A stretch of DNA of 64,000 nucleotides from Hyphomicrobium sulfonivorans (GCF_013306565.1 NZ_PZPO01000002.1:384501-448500); one strand, 5' to 3'; positions 16,084 to 24,902 are shown, counted from the stretch's first letter. The notes: a model not told the origin generated them from the sequence alone. Program-made: numbers and translations.

Positions 16084-17637
16084 TTAAGCCGATTGCGTCT
16101 TGGGCAGTCGGCCGTTGCCGTTGCGGTCTGACAGAAACGACGCGTAGGCCGGGTTGTCGCTTTCGTCCCAATAGGGATACGAAAGCTCGTCCAGGCTGCG
16201 TTTCAGGTCGGCGCGCTCGTGCGGTGGCACGTCGATGCCAGCCAGCACGCGGCCATAATCGGCGCCGTGATTGCGGTAATGGAACAGCGTGATGTTCCAG
16301 CGGTCGGACAGACTGTCGAGGAACTGCAGCAACGCGCCGGGCCGCTCCGGAAACTGGAAGCGGAACACCATCTCGTTGTCGAGCCCTTCGACACGGCCGC
16401 CGACCATGTAGCGCACATGCAGCTTGGCCATCTCGTTGTTGCTCATGTCAACGACGCCATAGCCGTTGTCAGCCAGTGTTGCGATGATCTGCTGCTTTTC
16501 CGTTTCGCCGTTGGAAAGCCGTACGCCGACAAAGATGTGCGCCGACTTCGGATCGGCAAAGCGATAGTTGAACTCGGTGATGGCGCGTCGGCCGAGAAGC
16601 TGGATGAAGCGGCGATAGCTGCCCGGCGTTTCCGGAATGGTCACAGACAGCAATGCTTCGCGGTGTTCGCCGATCTCGGCGCGCTCTGAGATGTGGCGCA
16701 GGCGGTCGAAGTCCATGTTGGCGCCGCTGTTGATGGCGACCAGCGTGCGATCCGACACGTCATGAGCTTCGGCGTATTGCTTCAGGCCAGCGAGAGACAG
16801 CGCGCCAGCGGGCTCGGGAACCGCGCGCGTATCCTCAAAGATATCCTTGATGGCGGAGCAGACCTCATCGGTGGTGACGGTGATGATGTCATCGAGATAT
16901 TCGCGACAGATGCGGAATGTCTCTTCGCCGGCAAGGCGCACGGCGGCGCCGTCGGCGAAGAAGCCGACATGGTTCAGCAACACGCGCTCGCCGGCACGCA
17001 CGGCGGCCTGCATGCACGCGGCATCATCCGGCTCAACGCCGATGATCTTGATCTCGGGGCGCAGGAACTTGGTGTAGATGGCAATACCTGCGGCCAGTCC
17101 GCCGCCACCGATCGGCACAAAAATGGCTTCGATCGGATCGGGGTGGTGACGCAGGATTTCCATGCCGATGGTGCCCTGCCCGGCGATCACATCGGGATCG
17201 TCGTAGGGATGAATGAAGACCAGCCCCTGCTCGGCTTCCAGCTTGCGCGCGTGGGCAGCGGCTTCGTCGAAATTTTCGCCATGGAGGACGACGTTGCCGC
17301 CGCGGCTGCGGACCGCCTGCACCTTGATGCCCGGCGTGGCGCACGGCATCACGATGGTGGCCTTGGTGCCCAACATGCGTGCGGACAGGGCGACACCCTG
17401 CGCATGGTTGCCTGCGGACGCGCAGATGACGCCTCGCTCCAGCGCCTCAGGCGACAGGCCGGCCATTTTGTTATACGCGCCGCGCAGCTTGAACGAGAAC
17501 ACCGGCTGCAGGTCCTCGCGCTTCAGAAGCACGCGGTTATGCAGCCGCTTGGAAAGGCGCGGCATGTCGTCGAGCGGGCTGTCGATGGCGACGTCATAGA
17601 CGCGAGCGCCGAGGACTTTTCTGACGTAATCTTGCAC
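16084..17637 (-). CDS. ilvA: threonine ammonia-lyase, biosynthetic (threonine deaminase)
   Basis: A 517-residue PLP enzyme converting L-threonine to 2-oxobutanoate and ammonia, the first step of isoleucine synthesis. The PLP lysine is K50 in FSFKLRGAYNKM; the substrate loop SAGNHAQGVA and the phosphate-binding GGGGLAAG follow. Two C-terminal ACT-like regulatory repeats (about 335-420 and 425-505: LLSVTIPETPGSYRRF and FRFQFPERPGALLQF) identify the long, isoleucine-inhibited form rather than a short catabolic enzyme. The length matches E. coli IlvA. The gene stands alone; no T-box-like or attenuator structure was recognised in the 350 bases upstream. Confidence 0.95.
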   Translation of the reverse strand: MQDYVRKVLGARVYDVAIDSPLDDMPRLSKRLHNRVLLKREDLQPVFSFKLRGAYNKMAGLSPEALERGVICASAGNHAQGVALSARMLGTKATIVMPCATPGIKVQAVRSRGGNVVLHGENFDEAAAHARKLEAEQGLVFIHPYDDPDVIAGQGTIGMEILRHHPDPIEAIFVPIGGGGLAAGIAIYTKFLRPEIKIIGVEPDDAACMQAAVRAGERVLLNHVGFFADGAAVRLAGEETFRICREYLDDIITVTTDEVCSAIKDIFEDTRAVPEPAGALSLAGLKQYAEAHDVSDRTLVAINSGANMDFDRLRHISERAEIGEHREALLSVTIPETPGSYRRFIQLLGRRAITEFNYRFADPKSAHIFVGVRLSNGETEKQQIIATLADNGYGVVDMSNNEMAKLHVRYMVGGRVEGLDNEMVFRFQFPERPGALLQFLDSLSDRWNITLFHYRNHGADYGRVLAGIDVPPHERADLKRSLDELSYPYWDESDNPAYASFLSDRNGNGRLPKTQSA

Positions 17638-17904
17638 GGTGGGACCTGAGGGTATGAATAATGCGGGATATGCCCCGCAACCGCAGCCGGATGCACGCTT
17701 GACTTCTCAGGCGCGGGGCTTGCCGTCAACCCGCCCGACGCAACGGCGTTCATGTTTTCTTGCAATTGGTGCCCATCCCGGGGGATGGGTGCGGCATTTG
17801 CGGCAGGAGAGTATGGGGCCAGGGTGCCGATGACGGCCTCCAGGCCTCGGGCGTAGGTACTCTGGCCAGCGGCCTGCCGATGCAACGCGTAAACAGACGC
17901 AGGC

Positions 17905-17946
17905 AAAAAAATGCAAGCGCCACTGGCCGGCTTGGCCAATGGCGCT
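17905..17946 (-). terminator. rho-independent terminator of the porin gene
   Basis: On the minus strand AGCGCCATTGGCC pairs with GGCCAGTGGCGCT (one mismatch) around AAGCC, followed by TGCATTTTTTT. It lies 48 bases after the porin stop. The rest of the gap 17638-17993 between ilvA and the porin gene shows nothing further. Confidence 0.85.
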
Positions 17947-17993
17947 CGTGTGATCGACGTTGCAGCGTTCGCGTTCGCTACCGCGCTCCGCGC

Positions 17994-18776
17994 TTACTTG
18001 ATCTGGTTCAGCGACGTATCGAACGACAGGCTCAACAGGAAGCGGTTGCCGCACGAGTCGGCCTGGCCGATGAAAGCAACGCATTCGCTTTTCGAAAGGT
18101 CTGAGCCGGTGTAGCGCAGGTCGAGCGTCATGGCCTTGTGCGTGAAGCCCATGCCCGCATTCCAGAACGTGTAGCCCGGTGCGAAATTGCTGCCCACCCA
18201 CTGATGGCCGATCTCGCCCGAAACATACGATGAGATATCGTGGGGCAGGCTTAGTTCCGGTAGTGCGCGACGGGCGAAGAACGACGAGTGGGTTCCGTCA
18301 ACGCCATTGAAGCCGATGAACGAGTTCGACCAGTAAAGGTTGGCGCCGATGGTGAGATCGTCGGTGAGCGCATACTTGGCGATGCCGTAGATCTTCCAGA
18401 AATCGAGCTGATTGCCAGGGTTCTCGCCGATGTAGTCGATATAGACGTAACCGACGTCGAGCGAGAGAGCATCGAAGCTGTGGCGGATGCCGCCGTAGTA
18501 GTCGAACTCAGCGTACGGATCTGTCGCGTCGAAGTCGACATTCGATGCCCAGAAGCCAGCATAGAGACCGTTGGCGAAATTCAGCTCCATGTATCCTTGC
18601 GCGGCCGGACGACCCTGTGTCTGCGACACGCTACGCAAATTGTATTCGTTCGCAATCTTAGTTCCGAAAAGCACGTTGAACGGCAGCTGCGAAGACGAAG
18701 AATCTCCGGCAACGGCGGGCGAGACAGCGGCACACATGAGACCCGCAACCAAAAGCGAAGGCTTGTACGACGACAT
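17994..18776 (-). CDS. TorF-like (Gcw_chp family) putative outer-membrane porin
   Basis: About 260 residues with a signal peptide (SLLVAGLMCAAVSPAVAG) and then a beta-barrel pattern of alternating hydrophobic residues: FGTKIANEYNLRSVSQTQGRP, LYAGFWASNVDF, EFDYYGGIRHSFDALSLDVGY, ANLYWSNSF and a C-terminal LSLSFDTS. This matches the TorF/Gcw_chp family of short porin-like proteins. I prefer the ATG at 18776, nine bases after AGGGGA, over the one at 18785, which lies on top of that site. It has its own terminator. It lies just downstream of the dimethylformamidase operon, and CTAG-containing repeats occur both in its promoter and in that of the operon, so an outer-membrane role in amide uptake is possible but unproven. 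Confidence 0.8.
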   Translation of the reverse strand: MSSYKPSLLVAGLMCAAVSPAVAGDSSSSQLPFNVLFGTKIANEYNLRSVSQTQGRPAAQGYMELNFANGLYAGFWASNVDFDATDPYAEFDYYGGIRHSFDALSLDVGYVYIDYIGENPGNQLDFWKIYGIAKYALTDDLTIGANLYWSNSFIGFNGVDGTHSSFFARRALPELSLPHDISSYVSGEIGHQWVGSNFAPGYTFWNAGMGFTHKAMTLDLRYTGSDLSKSECVAFIGQADSCGNRFLLSLSFDTSLNQIK

Positions 18777-18814
18777 AGTTGGCATTCCCCTGGATCAAGA
18801 ACTGACACTGAGAA

Positions 18815-18846
18815 AGTCTAGATGGAGTCTAGAAATAATATCTAGG
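18815..18846. promoter_or_regulatory. repeated CTAG motifs upstream of the porin gene
   Basis: AGTCTAGA occurs twice in direct orientation (18815-18822, 18826-18833) with an 11-base period, followed by TCTAGG at 18841. The cluster lies 40-70 bases upstream of the porin start, where an activator or repressor would bind. CTAG clusters also occur at 29133-29171 before the amide-binding-protein gene. Confidence 0.4.
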
Positions 18847-18939
18847 AGAAATGCTGGAGTTTTTAGGATGTCGCTAGGGTAGTGGCGCGCAAATCGCAAT
18901 GAGCTGAATATGTGCAGTTTTTCAAGGAAAACAGCCCAT

Positions 18940-19236
18940 TTATGCGTCACGCTGGGGCGTGCGCTTGTAGAGGAATATATTAGCTCCGTCGCCGGGGGAT
19001 GCCGCGTGGTTTACGCCGAGTTGTTCGGTCAGATAGCGATACACGATACGCGCTGCGGCGGGTGACAGCGCGGGCTTCCAAAGCCAGATGTCGTGTTCGG
19101 AATCGACCTTGGCCTGCTCGAACATCGCCTTTGGAGCATCGGGAGCGCAGCCGACATGCCACTCCGCCGGCTGTCCGCCGAATTCCTTTATGTAGCTAAG
19201 AAACTCGAACTTGATCTGCTGTGCACTGAAAACCAT
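18940..19236 (-). CDS. 98-residue protein of the dimethylformamidase operon, unknown function
   Basis: A small soluble protein with no signal peptide or membrane segment. It begins VFSAQQIKFEFLSYIKEFGG and includes WHVGCAPD, HDIWLWKPALSPAAARIVYRYLTEQLG and a C-terminal IFLYKRTP. I do not recognise a family. The ATG at 19236 is 9 bases after GAAAGG and 12 bases after the stop of the Sel1 gene, so it is the last gene of the run that starts with the amide transporter. HVGCAPDAP and the C-terminal pattern resemble nothing catalytic that I can name. Its conserved company with the Sel1 and Rieske-like genes is the thing to test. Confidence 0.7.
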   Translation of the reverse strand: MVFSAQQIKFEFLSYIKEFGGQPAEWHVGCAPDAPKAMFEQAKVDSEHDIWLWKPALSPAAARIVYRYLTEQLGVNHAASPGDGANIFLYKRTPQRDA

Positions 19237-19248
19237 TGCGCGCGCCTT

Positions 19249-19941
19249 TCAAAAAAGACGCAGGCGCGCGTGGCGGGAAACATCGGCGGTGCGAGAACGC
19301 CAGGCTTCGACGCGAGCTGAGCCCTGACGCTTTTCATCCATCGACATTTGCGGCACGATTGCTTCGAGCGCATTAAGTGCGGTACCGACACCGTGCTGCG
19401 CGGCCAGCGTCAGCCACAGGTAGCCCTCGACGCGATCCTTCGTGACGCCGATGCCATTGACATAAAAGTATCCAAGCCGCGCCTGCGACGGATAGTGGCC
19501 GGCCTCGGCTGCAGCGCGATACCATTTGGCGGCCCGTTCATTGTCGAGCGGGATGTCCTCACCTTTGGAATACAGGGTTGCCAGATTGAACTGCGCGAAC
19601 ATGTCGTTCTGTTCGGCCGCTTTGGTCAGCCACGCGATGCCTTCGTTGACGTCGCGTTCAACGCCTTGCCCCATCGCCAGCATTGCGCCGAGGTTGGTCT
19701 GCGCCTGGACGTTTCCTGCTGCCGCGCTCTCACGATAGAAGCAAACCGCTGTAGGCATGGAGGCTGATACACCTTCGCCGTTGGCATACATCGCGGCAAG
19801 CCAGGCTTTGGCGTCGCCATCGCCCTGGACCGCAAGTTCGGTGAACAGCTCAAACGCTTCGGTGAATGCGCCACGCCCGTAGGCTGTCACGCCTTCTGCC
19901 AGCTTGTTGTTCTTGTCGACGGTAAGTTTGAGCGAAAGCAT
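19249..19941 (-). CDS. Sel1-repeat protein of the dimethylformamidase operon
   Basis: A 230-residue cytosolic protein of tandem Sel1 (TPR-like) repeats: TEAFELFTELAVQGDGDAKAWLAAMYANG, then four more units including AQTNLGAMLAMGQGVERDVNEG, FNLATLYSKGEDI and ARLGYFYVNGIGVTKDRVEG. Such repeats form helical scaffolds for protein binding. I place the start at the ATG at 19941, after GAGAGGA; an open extension to 20103 would lie inside the preceding gene. It starts five bases after the Rieske-like stop and ends 12 bases before the next gene, so it is part of a tight operon. An assembly or scaffolding role for the dimethylformamidase or its neighbour is inference. Confidence 0.85.
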   Translation of the reverse strand: MLSLKLTVDKNNKLAEGVTAYGRGAFTEAFELFTELAVQGDGDAKAWLAAMYANGEGVSASMPTAVCFYRESAAAGNVQAQTNLGAMLAMGQGVERDVNEGIAWLTKAAEQNDMFAQFNLATLYSKGEDIPLDNERAAKWYRAAAEAGHYPSQARLGYFYVNGIGVTKDRVEGYLWLTLAAQHGVGTALNALEAIVPQMSMDEKRQGSARVEAWRSRTADVSRHARLRLF

Positions 19942-19946
19942 GGCTG

Positions 19947-21071
19947 TTATCCTCTCACTTGCTGAAATATCGGTTGCGCAAACGGTTTTCGCGGCGCGCG
20001 CACGGCGCGTTCCGCAAGCATCCGCTGCATCCAGTGACCTTGCTGGCTTGTTTGCAGAGGCATTGCTGCGCCGATCGTTTCCGACCTGAAGCTCGTGCCC
20101 CATCGCGACAGCTGCAGATGCTCTTCAACCGCGGCAGCGGCGCGGCGCTCTATCTCGCTGCGCCAGAACGCGGCGGCATCGTCGCGGCTGCTGTTGAAGA
20201 CGAAGCAGCGACACATCGTTTGACCAAGAGCTGTTGGCTGCAGCACGATCGCGCATGTTTCAGCGCCCGCTTGGATCAGCACGAGGTTGGGGAACAGCCA
20301 GGCGAATGTTACCGGTTGCCCGTTGATTGCGCCGTGCACCAGCCGCCAGATGCCTGCATCGCTGTCAGCCTGGCTGTCGCTGCCAACCGTGCTGCTGGTG
20401 ACTTCGCCGTCTGACAGATGCTTGCCAAGCAGTTTCCAGTTGGCATCGAATTCGCTCAGCCATGACGCGGACAGCGCTTGCTGCGGAGTGGTGAAGAAGC
20501 CGCCGGCTTGATCAAGAGCCTGCAATGTGTCGCCAATCGGTGACGGATAGACGTCGAGGTTGACAAGTATCATCGGCCCGAACGTAAACGTCCGCACATT
20601 GAGCAGCCGTTCAGGTCGTAGTCCGAGGTATTGTTCCATCTCCGGCGTCGCGTCACCCAGATCGCTGGCAGGAATAACGTCGCGGTCACGGCTGTAACCG
20701 CACGACGTAAATGAGCATTTGGTTTTCTTGCCGGTGCGGCATTGCAGAGGAATTGCGCGGCATCCGCCATGCTGGGCTTTGTTGAAGCGCCCGGTCAGTC
20801 CGCCGTCCTGGCGCTGCACATGGATGCCGTGATTGCCGACCGTGAATGGCAGCAGGTCGCCGTCGTTTGGAATTTGCTTTTCGCAGCCGATGACAACCCA
20901 GTCTCTGGTCCAGATCGTTTCGTCCTCAAGCATACTGAAGCGTAGCGAGCGAACGGAGATCGGCGATAGCACGCGCGCGGTGCCGAACGGAGCGCAGGCG
21001 TCGGCGTAGAACGTTGCGCTGGACAGATCGTGTCCTTCGTCGTGGAAGCCGAGGTCGGGGCGAAGCAACAT
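19947..21071 (-). CDS. degenerate Rieske oxygenase-like protein in dimethylformamidase operon
   Basis: A 374-residue protein with the layout of a ring-hydroxylating oxygenase alpha subunit: IWTRDWVVIGCEKQIP, a Rieske-like domain (about 50-140), then a C-terminal domain with ANWKLLGKHL. The Rieske C-x-H ... C-x2-H ligands are only half kept: the first Cys position is A99 (in NKAQHGG) with H101 present, and the second pair is C124 with S127 instead of His (CGYS). The mononuclear-iron triad normally following NWK (ENYxxxYHxxxxH) is absent; the sequence reads DGEVTSSTVGSDS. It is therefore unlikely to be an ordinary oxygenase. The ATG at 21071 follows GTGGAGGG by about ten bases. It lies 86 bases after dmfA2 and just before the Sel1 gene. 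Confidence 0.7.
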   Translation of the reverse strand: MLLRPDLGFHDEGHDLSSATFYADACAPFGTARVLSPISVRSLRFSMLEDETIWTRDWVVIGCEKQIPNDGDLLPFTVGNHGIHVQRQDGGLTGRFNKAQHGGCRAIPLQCRTGKKTKCSFTSCGYSRDRDVIPASDLGDATPEMEQYLGLRPERLLNVRTFTFGPMILVNLDVYPSPIGDTLQALDQAGGFFTTPQQALSASWLSEFDANWKLLGKHLSDGEVTSSTVGSDSQADSDAGIWRLVHGAINGQPVTFAWLFPNLVLIQAGAETCAIVLQPTALGQTMCRCFVFNSSRDDAAAFWRSEIERRAAAAVEEHLQLSRWGTSFRSETIGAAMPLQTSQQGHWMQRMLAERAVRAPRKPFAQPIFQQVRG

Positions 21072-21157
21072 GCGAAACAACCCTCCACGTTGTTATTATT
21101 CGATGGCAGAGAACCGGTGCCCGCGGACGGGGGCGCGGGCACCGGGCCGATGTGCCC

Positions 21158-23569
21158 TTACGTTGCCGGAGTGAGGGCAGGGCTCTCGTAGTCTGCGCGG
21201 CCGCGATGCTTCACCGCGTCAGCAGGTGGCGGCGGCAACGGGCCATCCATCATGAAGCGGTTGAGCACGTTGCCTACCAGCGTCGAGACGTTGTTTTTGC
21301 CGTTGTTCCACGGCAGCGAGCCGCAGAACGCGATCGACGAAAACGCGAAGCACGCGCCGCCGTTCGGTGTTTCGTGGAAGGCGATGTCGCCGCGCACGCG
21401 TGGATGCGTAGTGCCGTCGAGGCCCTGCTGGTTGAAGCCGAAGTCTTCCATGACGAGTAGGTAGGCTTCGGTGTGCCGGCCGGCGGACGTTGCAACCGCG
21501 AGCGTGTGTGGCGGTGAACCCAGCGTAACGTCGACGATGTCGAGTTCGAGGCCGGCGCAACCGCCGCCGACGAGGCCGAAGTTGCCGATCGGTTCGTCAT
21601 AGCTGATGCCTTCGAAGGCCCACGCAACGCGCGGGTCCATGCTGTCCGGCGTGCGGCTGTAGTAGGTCGAGACGTCGAAGCCTTCGTTCGTCATGCCGAC
21701 GCCGGCGACCGAGTACAGCGAGCGGCCGCGGAAGCGCCACATGCCGCCCAGTTCGCCGGTGCCCTGGTGGTAGTATTCGCCGGGTTCGGCGCGCCAGGTG
21801 CGGATGCCGGATTCGCAGCGCCGCATCTCCGTGACGACACCGCGGCCGATGCCTTCGTATGCCGGATGGAACGAATGCACCCAGTACCATGCGTCTGCGC
21901 CCATATACATCAGGCGGCCGCCGCGCTGGGTGTAGTTATGCAGCGCGTCGAGCTGCGTGCCGGAGTTGTGCTCCGGATGCGAACCGGTGATGACAACGTT
22001 GTAGTTCTCCAGACGCGCGACGCCATCGTAGGTGACATCTTCGTCGGTGATGACGTCGTATTCATATCCCATCGTCTCCAGCCAGTAGATGAGATGGAGG
22101 TCAGCGGGATACTGCCACGGCGCCTGTGCAAGGAAGTGATCGTATTTCGGCCGGATGCTGAGAATGGGCCGCAGACGCGAAGACAGGCAGATGCCCGAGC
22201 CATCGGTGTGCGTGTCGTAGATCGAACCGCCGTACTCGCGATGCTCGGCCAGGAACATGTTCTGGTGCTGCATGATCGGAACACGATATACAAACAGCTC
22301 GGCGCCGCCGGCGTTGCACGCAACGTGCTCGTTGGCATAGGCCATGTAGCTGATGGTCGGCACCATCACGGCGATCTTGGACTGCTCCTTGCCGATCTTC
22401 GGCACGACCCAGAATGGGATGTAATCTTCGTCGCCTTCGGCTGTGGTGACCTTCAGCGCATAGAAGCGGCTCTTGATGCCTTCGGCCGGAACATCCCATT
22501 CAACATCGACCTGCCAGCGCGCGTTGTCGACGTCATCGTCGTGGAAGTGGATCGCGCCATATTCCTTCTTGGCGTATTTCCAGTCGAAGTTCTGGCCGGA
22601 CCAGTTGTAACCCGTCAGCGCGCGGGTCGGGCAGTTGACCAGCTTGGCGTCAAAGCGATAGGGGCCATTGTCCTTGGCGACGATGGTGTCGATGCCGTCC
22701 CAGAAATCCCAGGCTGCAACGATTGCTTCCGAGAGCGCGCCGGTTGGACCGGAGTTGCGTCGCTCCGTCAGGCCCGGCTGCGCGCCGGCTTTCATCTGTT
22801 CGATCTCGAACCGGTTTAGCGCCCTGTTGCAGATCCGCGGGCTGTCGATCTTGCCGTTGTACTTGCCGGAGAACCAAACGCCCGACGGCAACGCTGACTT
22901 CGCCAGCGGATCATCGTCGATGCGATCAACATAGGCGCCTAAGGCAACCGGCGCCGGGGTGTGAATGATCTTGGTCTTGATGTTCGCCTTCACCGGCTCA
23001 ATAGCCGGATCGAGCGCATAGACAACCTGCGGCTCGTGATAGAGCACCACTTCGCCGGTTGCTGCGTCGTAGCTTGCGGCCACGAAGTGCCACGCGTGAT
23101 CGCGGATCGGAACGTTGGTGGTGACCTTGTGCTCGTTGATGCGCAGCTCAAGGCAGCCCTGATCGTTGATGAACAGGCCATAGCCCTTGCCGTAACCCTG
23201 ACCGCTCATCCATTTGGTGACGAGGCCCTGGGCGCCGTGCTTCCAGTAGCGCGGATGCGTCTTAGGTGTTGTCGGCCAGATCCAGCACTGCAGCGTGAAG
23301 CTGTCGACGTGGAGCTGCGGCTTGTCTTCCACATAGCCGTAAGAGCCGCCGTGGATGATCTGCTTGCGGCCTTTGTATGTGCCGGTTGCCTTGGTTTCGA
23401 TCGGGCGTTCGATGAAGCCCGGGCCGCGCGGGTTGGTGTCGCCATGGATCATCTGCACGACTTCGGCCTTGAATTCCGAAGGCCCGTCGCAGTTGACGTA
23501 GAACTTGATGGTTTCGCCCGGATGAACACCGAATTTGTCAGCGTATCCGGTTAGCCTCATCGCACACAT
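21158..23569 (-). CDS. dmfA2: N,N-dimethylformamidase large (alpha) subunit
   Basis: Hydrolyses N,N-dimethylformamide to dimethylamine and formate together with the small subunit. The 803-residue protein has the family layout: an N-terminal beta-rich part starting LTGYADKFGVHPGETIKFYV with IHGDTNPRGPGF, a concanavalin/laminin-G-like domain (FTLQCWIWPTTP, YDAATGEVVLYHEP), and a large C-terminal domain with YIPFWVVPK, SYMAYANEH, YDTHTDGSG, LHLIYWLETMGYEYDVITDEDV, TGSHPEHNS and GGRLMYMGADAWYW. The known Paracoccus enzyme binds mononuclear iron through two Tyr and one carboxylate; candidate residues occur in these segments but I did not assign them. I chose the ATG at 23569, 8 bases after GGAG, over longer in-frame starts up to 23617. 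It lies 124 bases after the small-subunit gene. N-methylformamide may also be a substrate. Confidence 0.93.
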   Translation of the reverse strand: MCAMRLTGYADKFGVHPGETIKFYVNCDGPSEFKAEVVQMIHGDTNPRGPGFIERPIETKATGTYKGRKQIIHGGSYGYVEDKPQLHVDSFTLQCWIWPTTPKTHPRYWKHGAQGLVTKWMSGQGYGKGYGLFINDQGCLELRINEHKVTTNVPIRDHAWHFVAASYDAATGEVVLYHEPQVVYALDPAIEPVKANIKTKIIHTPAPVALGAYVDRIDDDPLAKSALPSGVWFSGKYNGKIDSPRICNRALNRFEIEQMKAGAQPGLTERRNSGPTGALSEAIVAAWDFWDGIDTIVAKDNGPYRFDAKLVNCPTRALTGYNWSGQNFDWKYAKKEYGAIHFHDDDVDNARWQVDVEWDVPAEGIKSRFYALKVTTAEGDEDYIPFWVVPKIGKEQSKIAVMVPTISYMAYANEHVACNAGGAELFVYRVPIMQHQNMFLAEHREYGGSIYDTHTDGSGICLSSRLRPILSIRPKYDHFLAQAPWQYPADLHLIYWLETMGYEYDVITDEDVTYDGVARLENYNVVITGSHPEHNSGTQLDALHNYTQRGGRLMYMGADAWYWVHSFHPAYEGIGRGVVTEMRRCESGIRTWRAEPGEYYHQGTGELGGMWRFRGRSLYSVAGVGMTNEGFDVSTYYSRTPDSMDPRVAWAFEGISYDEPIGNFGLVGGGCAGLELDIVDVTLGSPPHTLAVATSAGRHTEAYLLVMEDFGFNQQGLDGTTHPRVRGDIAFHETPNGGACFAFSSIAFCGSLPWNNGKNNVSTLVGNVLNRFMMDGPLPPPPADAVKHRGRADYESPALTPAT

Positions 23570-23692
23570 GCTCTTCTCCAGTCTGTCAGGATTTTCCCGC
23601 ATGGCTTCGCCGTTCACGCACTCGGTGGAGTGCGCGGCAGGAACTTGTTTTGTCAGGTTGGGGCTGAGGCTTGCCTCAGCTCACGAAAGGCG

Positions 23693-24133
23693 TCAGGTCA
23701 CGGGCCAATTGTCGTCGCGGCGCTTCCAGCCTTCGGCGAAGTGCTCAGGCATACCCGCCGTTTCCGGCAGTTCGTCGAGGCGCATCACGAAGATGTCGTG
23801 CTGGATTTCCTGCTCGTCGGTGTAAATCTTGTCGTTGACGAACACGGGTGGCACACCACGGATGCCCGACAGGCGGCCGATGCGCCACTCCTTGTCGATC
23901 TTCGTGCAGATGACGATCAGCTTGCCTTTGGGGGACTCGCCGCGCATACGCAGCAGTACGCGCTTCAGAACCGGATGGTCGTGCACGCCACCGGATACAA
24001 CCGTAGTGTCGCCGGGGGTGCCGCACTTTAGCACCGAGAAACCTGCGACGCCCTTCATGGAGTCGACGCACTCCCTGTGCAGCCGGATCAGTTCTTCGCG
24101 CTCGGGCGTACCTTTCTTCGGGATTGAGATCAT
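23693..24133 (-). CDS. dmfA1: N,N-dimethylformamidase small (beta) subunit
   Basis: A 146-residue partner of the large subunit. It begins MISIPKKGTPEREELIRLHRECVDS and contains VLKCGTPGDT, GVHDHPVLKRVLLRMRG and RIGRLSGIRGVPPVFVNDKIYTDEQEIQHDIF, which match the small subunit of dimethylformamidase; known ones are about 130 residues. ACGGAGCG before the ATG is a good ribosome site. Gene order (small before large) is the same as in Paracoccus dmfA1A2. It is 70 bases downstream of the last transporter ATPase gene, so uptake and hydrolysis genes form one transcription unit. Confidence 0.9.
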   Translation of the reverse strand: MISIPKKGTPEREELIRLHRECVDSMKGVAGFSVLKCGTPGDTTVVSGGVHDHPVLKRVLLRMRGESPKGKLIVICTKIDKEWRIGRLSGIRGVPPVFVNDKIYTDEQEIQHDIFVMRLDELPETAGMPEHFAEGWKRRDDNWPVT

Positions 24134-24203
24134 TCTTCGCTCCGTAGGTTTGGTTTTGATATTTGTCTCCGCAGAGACGAGCGGATTTAGTGTGCGGTGC
24201 GGC

Positions 24204-24902
24204 CTAGATCGTCATGTGCCGCTCCACCAGTTCGTCGGTCATTTCGTCAATCGGTCCCCGTGCAACGACGCGACCGTTGTCGACCATGAGGAAAGCATCA
24301 CCCAGTTTGCGGGCGACCTTGATGTGCTGCTCGGTAAGGATGAGGCTGATGCCGAGTTCTTTGTTCAGCATCCGCAGAATTTCACCGATCTCATGCACGA
24401 TGTTGGGCTGAATACCTTCGGTCGGCTCGTCGAGCAGCAACACCTGTGGACCGACAGCAAGTGCGCGCGCGATGGCGAGCTGCTGTTTCTGTCCACCGGA
24501 TAACAGGCCCGCGCGACGATCGAGGTTTTCGCGCAGGTATGGGAAGATGCGCAGGCATAGTTCGGGTATTTCCGGTGCGCTGTCCTTGCGGGCGAACGTG
24601 CCCAGCAGGATGTTTTCGCGCACGGTGAAATCAGCAAGGATGCCGCGCCCCTGCGGGACATAGCCGATGCCGTAGCCGGCGCGCTGGTACGGTGGCTTGT
24701 TGGCGATGGCTTCGTCGCCCATGGTGATCGATCCGGTCGTGCGGTCGGTCAGCCCCATGATGGTGCGCATGATGGTTGTCTTGCCGACGCCATTGCGGCC
24801 CAGCACGCACAGGCATTGGCCCTGTTCCAGATCGAACGAGACATTGCGCAGGATCTGGGTGGCGCCGTAGTAGGATGAAACTTTGTCGAAGCTGAGCAGC
24901 AT
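24204..24902 (-). CDS. urtE: amide/urea-type ABC transporter ATPase (UrtE-like)
   Basis: A 232-residue ATPase of the LivF/UrtE branch. Walker A is GRNGVGKTT, the signature LLSGGQKQQLAIARAL, Walker B VLLLDEPTEGI, and the switch His is in ILTEQHI. The adjacent IVHEIGEILRML and the family-typical GYVPQGRGIL support the UrtE assignment over LivF. Its start overlaps the stop of the urtD-like gene, so the two are coupled. It is the fifth gene of the transporter set and is followed by the formamidase genes, which argues that the cargo is an N-methylated formamide rather than urea; the urea-type symbol marks the family only. Confidence 0.88.
   Translation of the reverse strand: MLLSFDKVSSYYGATQILRNVSFDLEQGQCLCVLGRNGVGKTTIMRTIMGLTDRTTGSITMGDEAIANKPPYQRAGYGIGYVPQGRGILADFTVRENILLGTFARKDSAPEIPELCLRIFPYLRENLDRRAGLLSGGQKQQLAIARALAVGPQVLLLDEPTEGIQPNIVHEIGEILRMLNKELGISLILTEQHIKVARKLGDAFLMVDNGRVVARGPIDEMTDELVERHMTI

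Noticed and set aside
16693-17649. A 318-residue plus-strand open frame over ilvA
   Set aside because: Antisense of a complete threonine deaminase with all motifs.
19947-21071. Assignment of the Rieske-like protein as a dimethylamine oxygenase
   Set aside because: Two of four cluster ligands and the catalytic iron triad are missing, so oxygenase activity is unlikely.
21767-22819. A 350-residue plus-strand open frame over dmfA2
   Set aside because: Antisense frame of a GC-rich gene; no domain or ribosome site.
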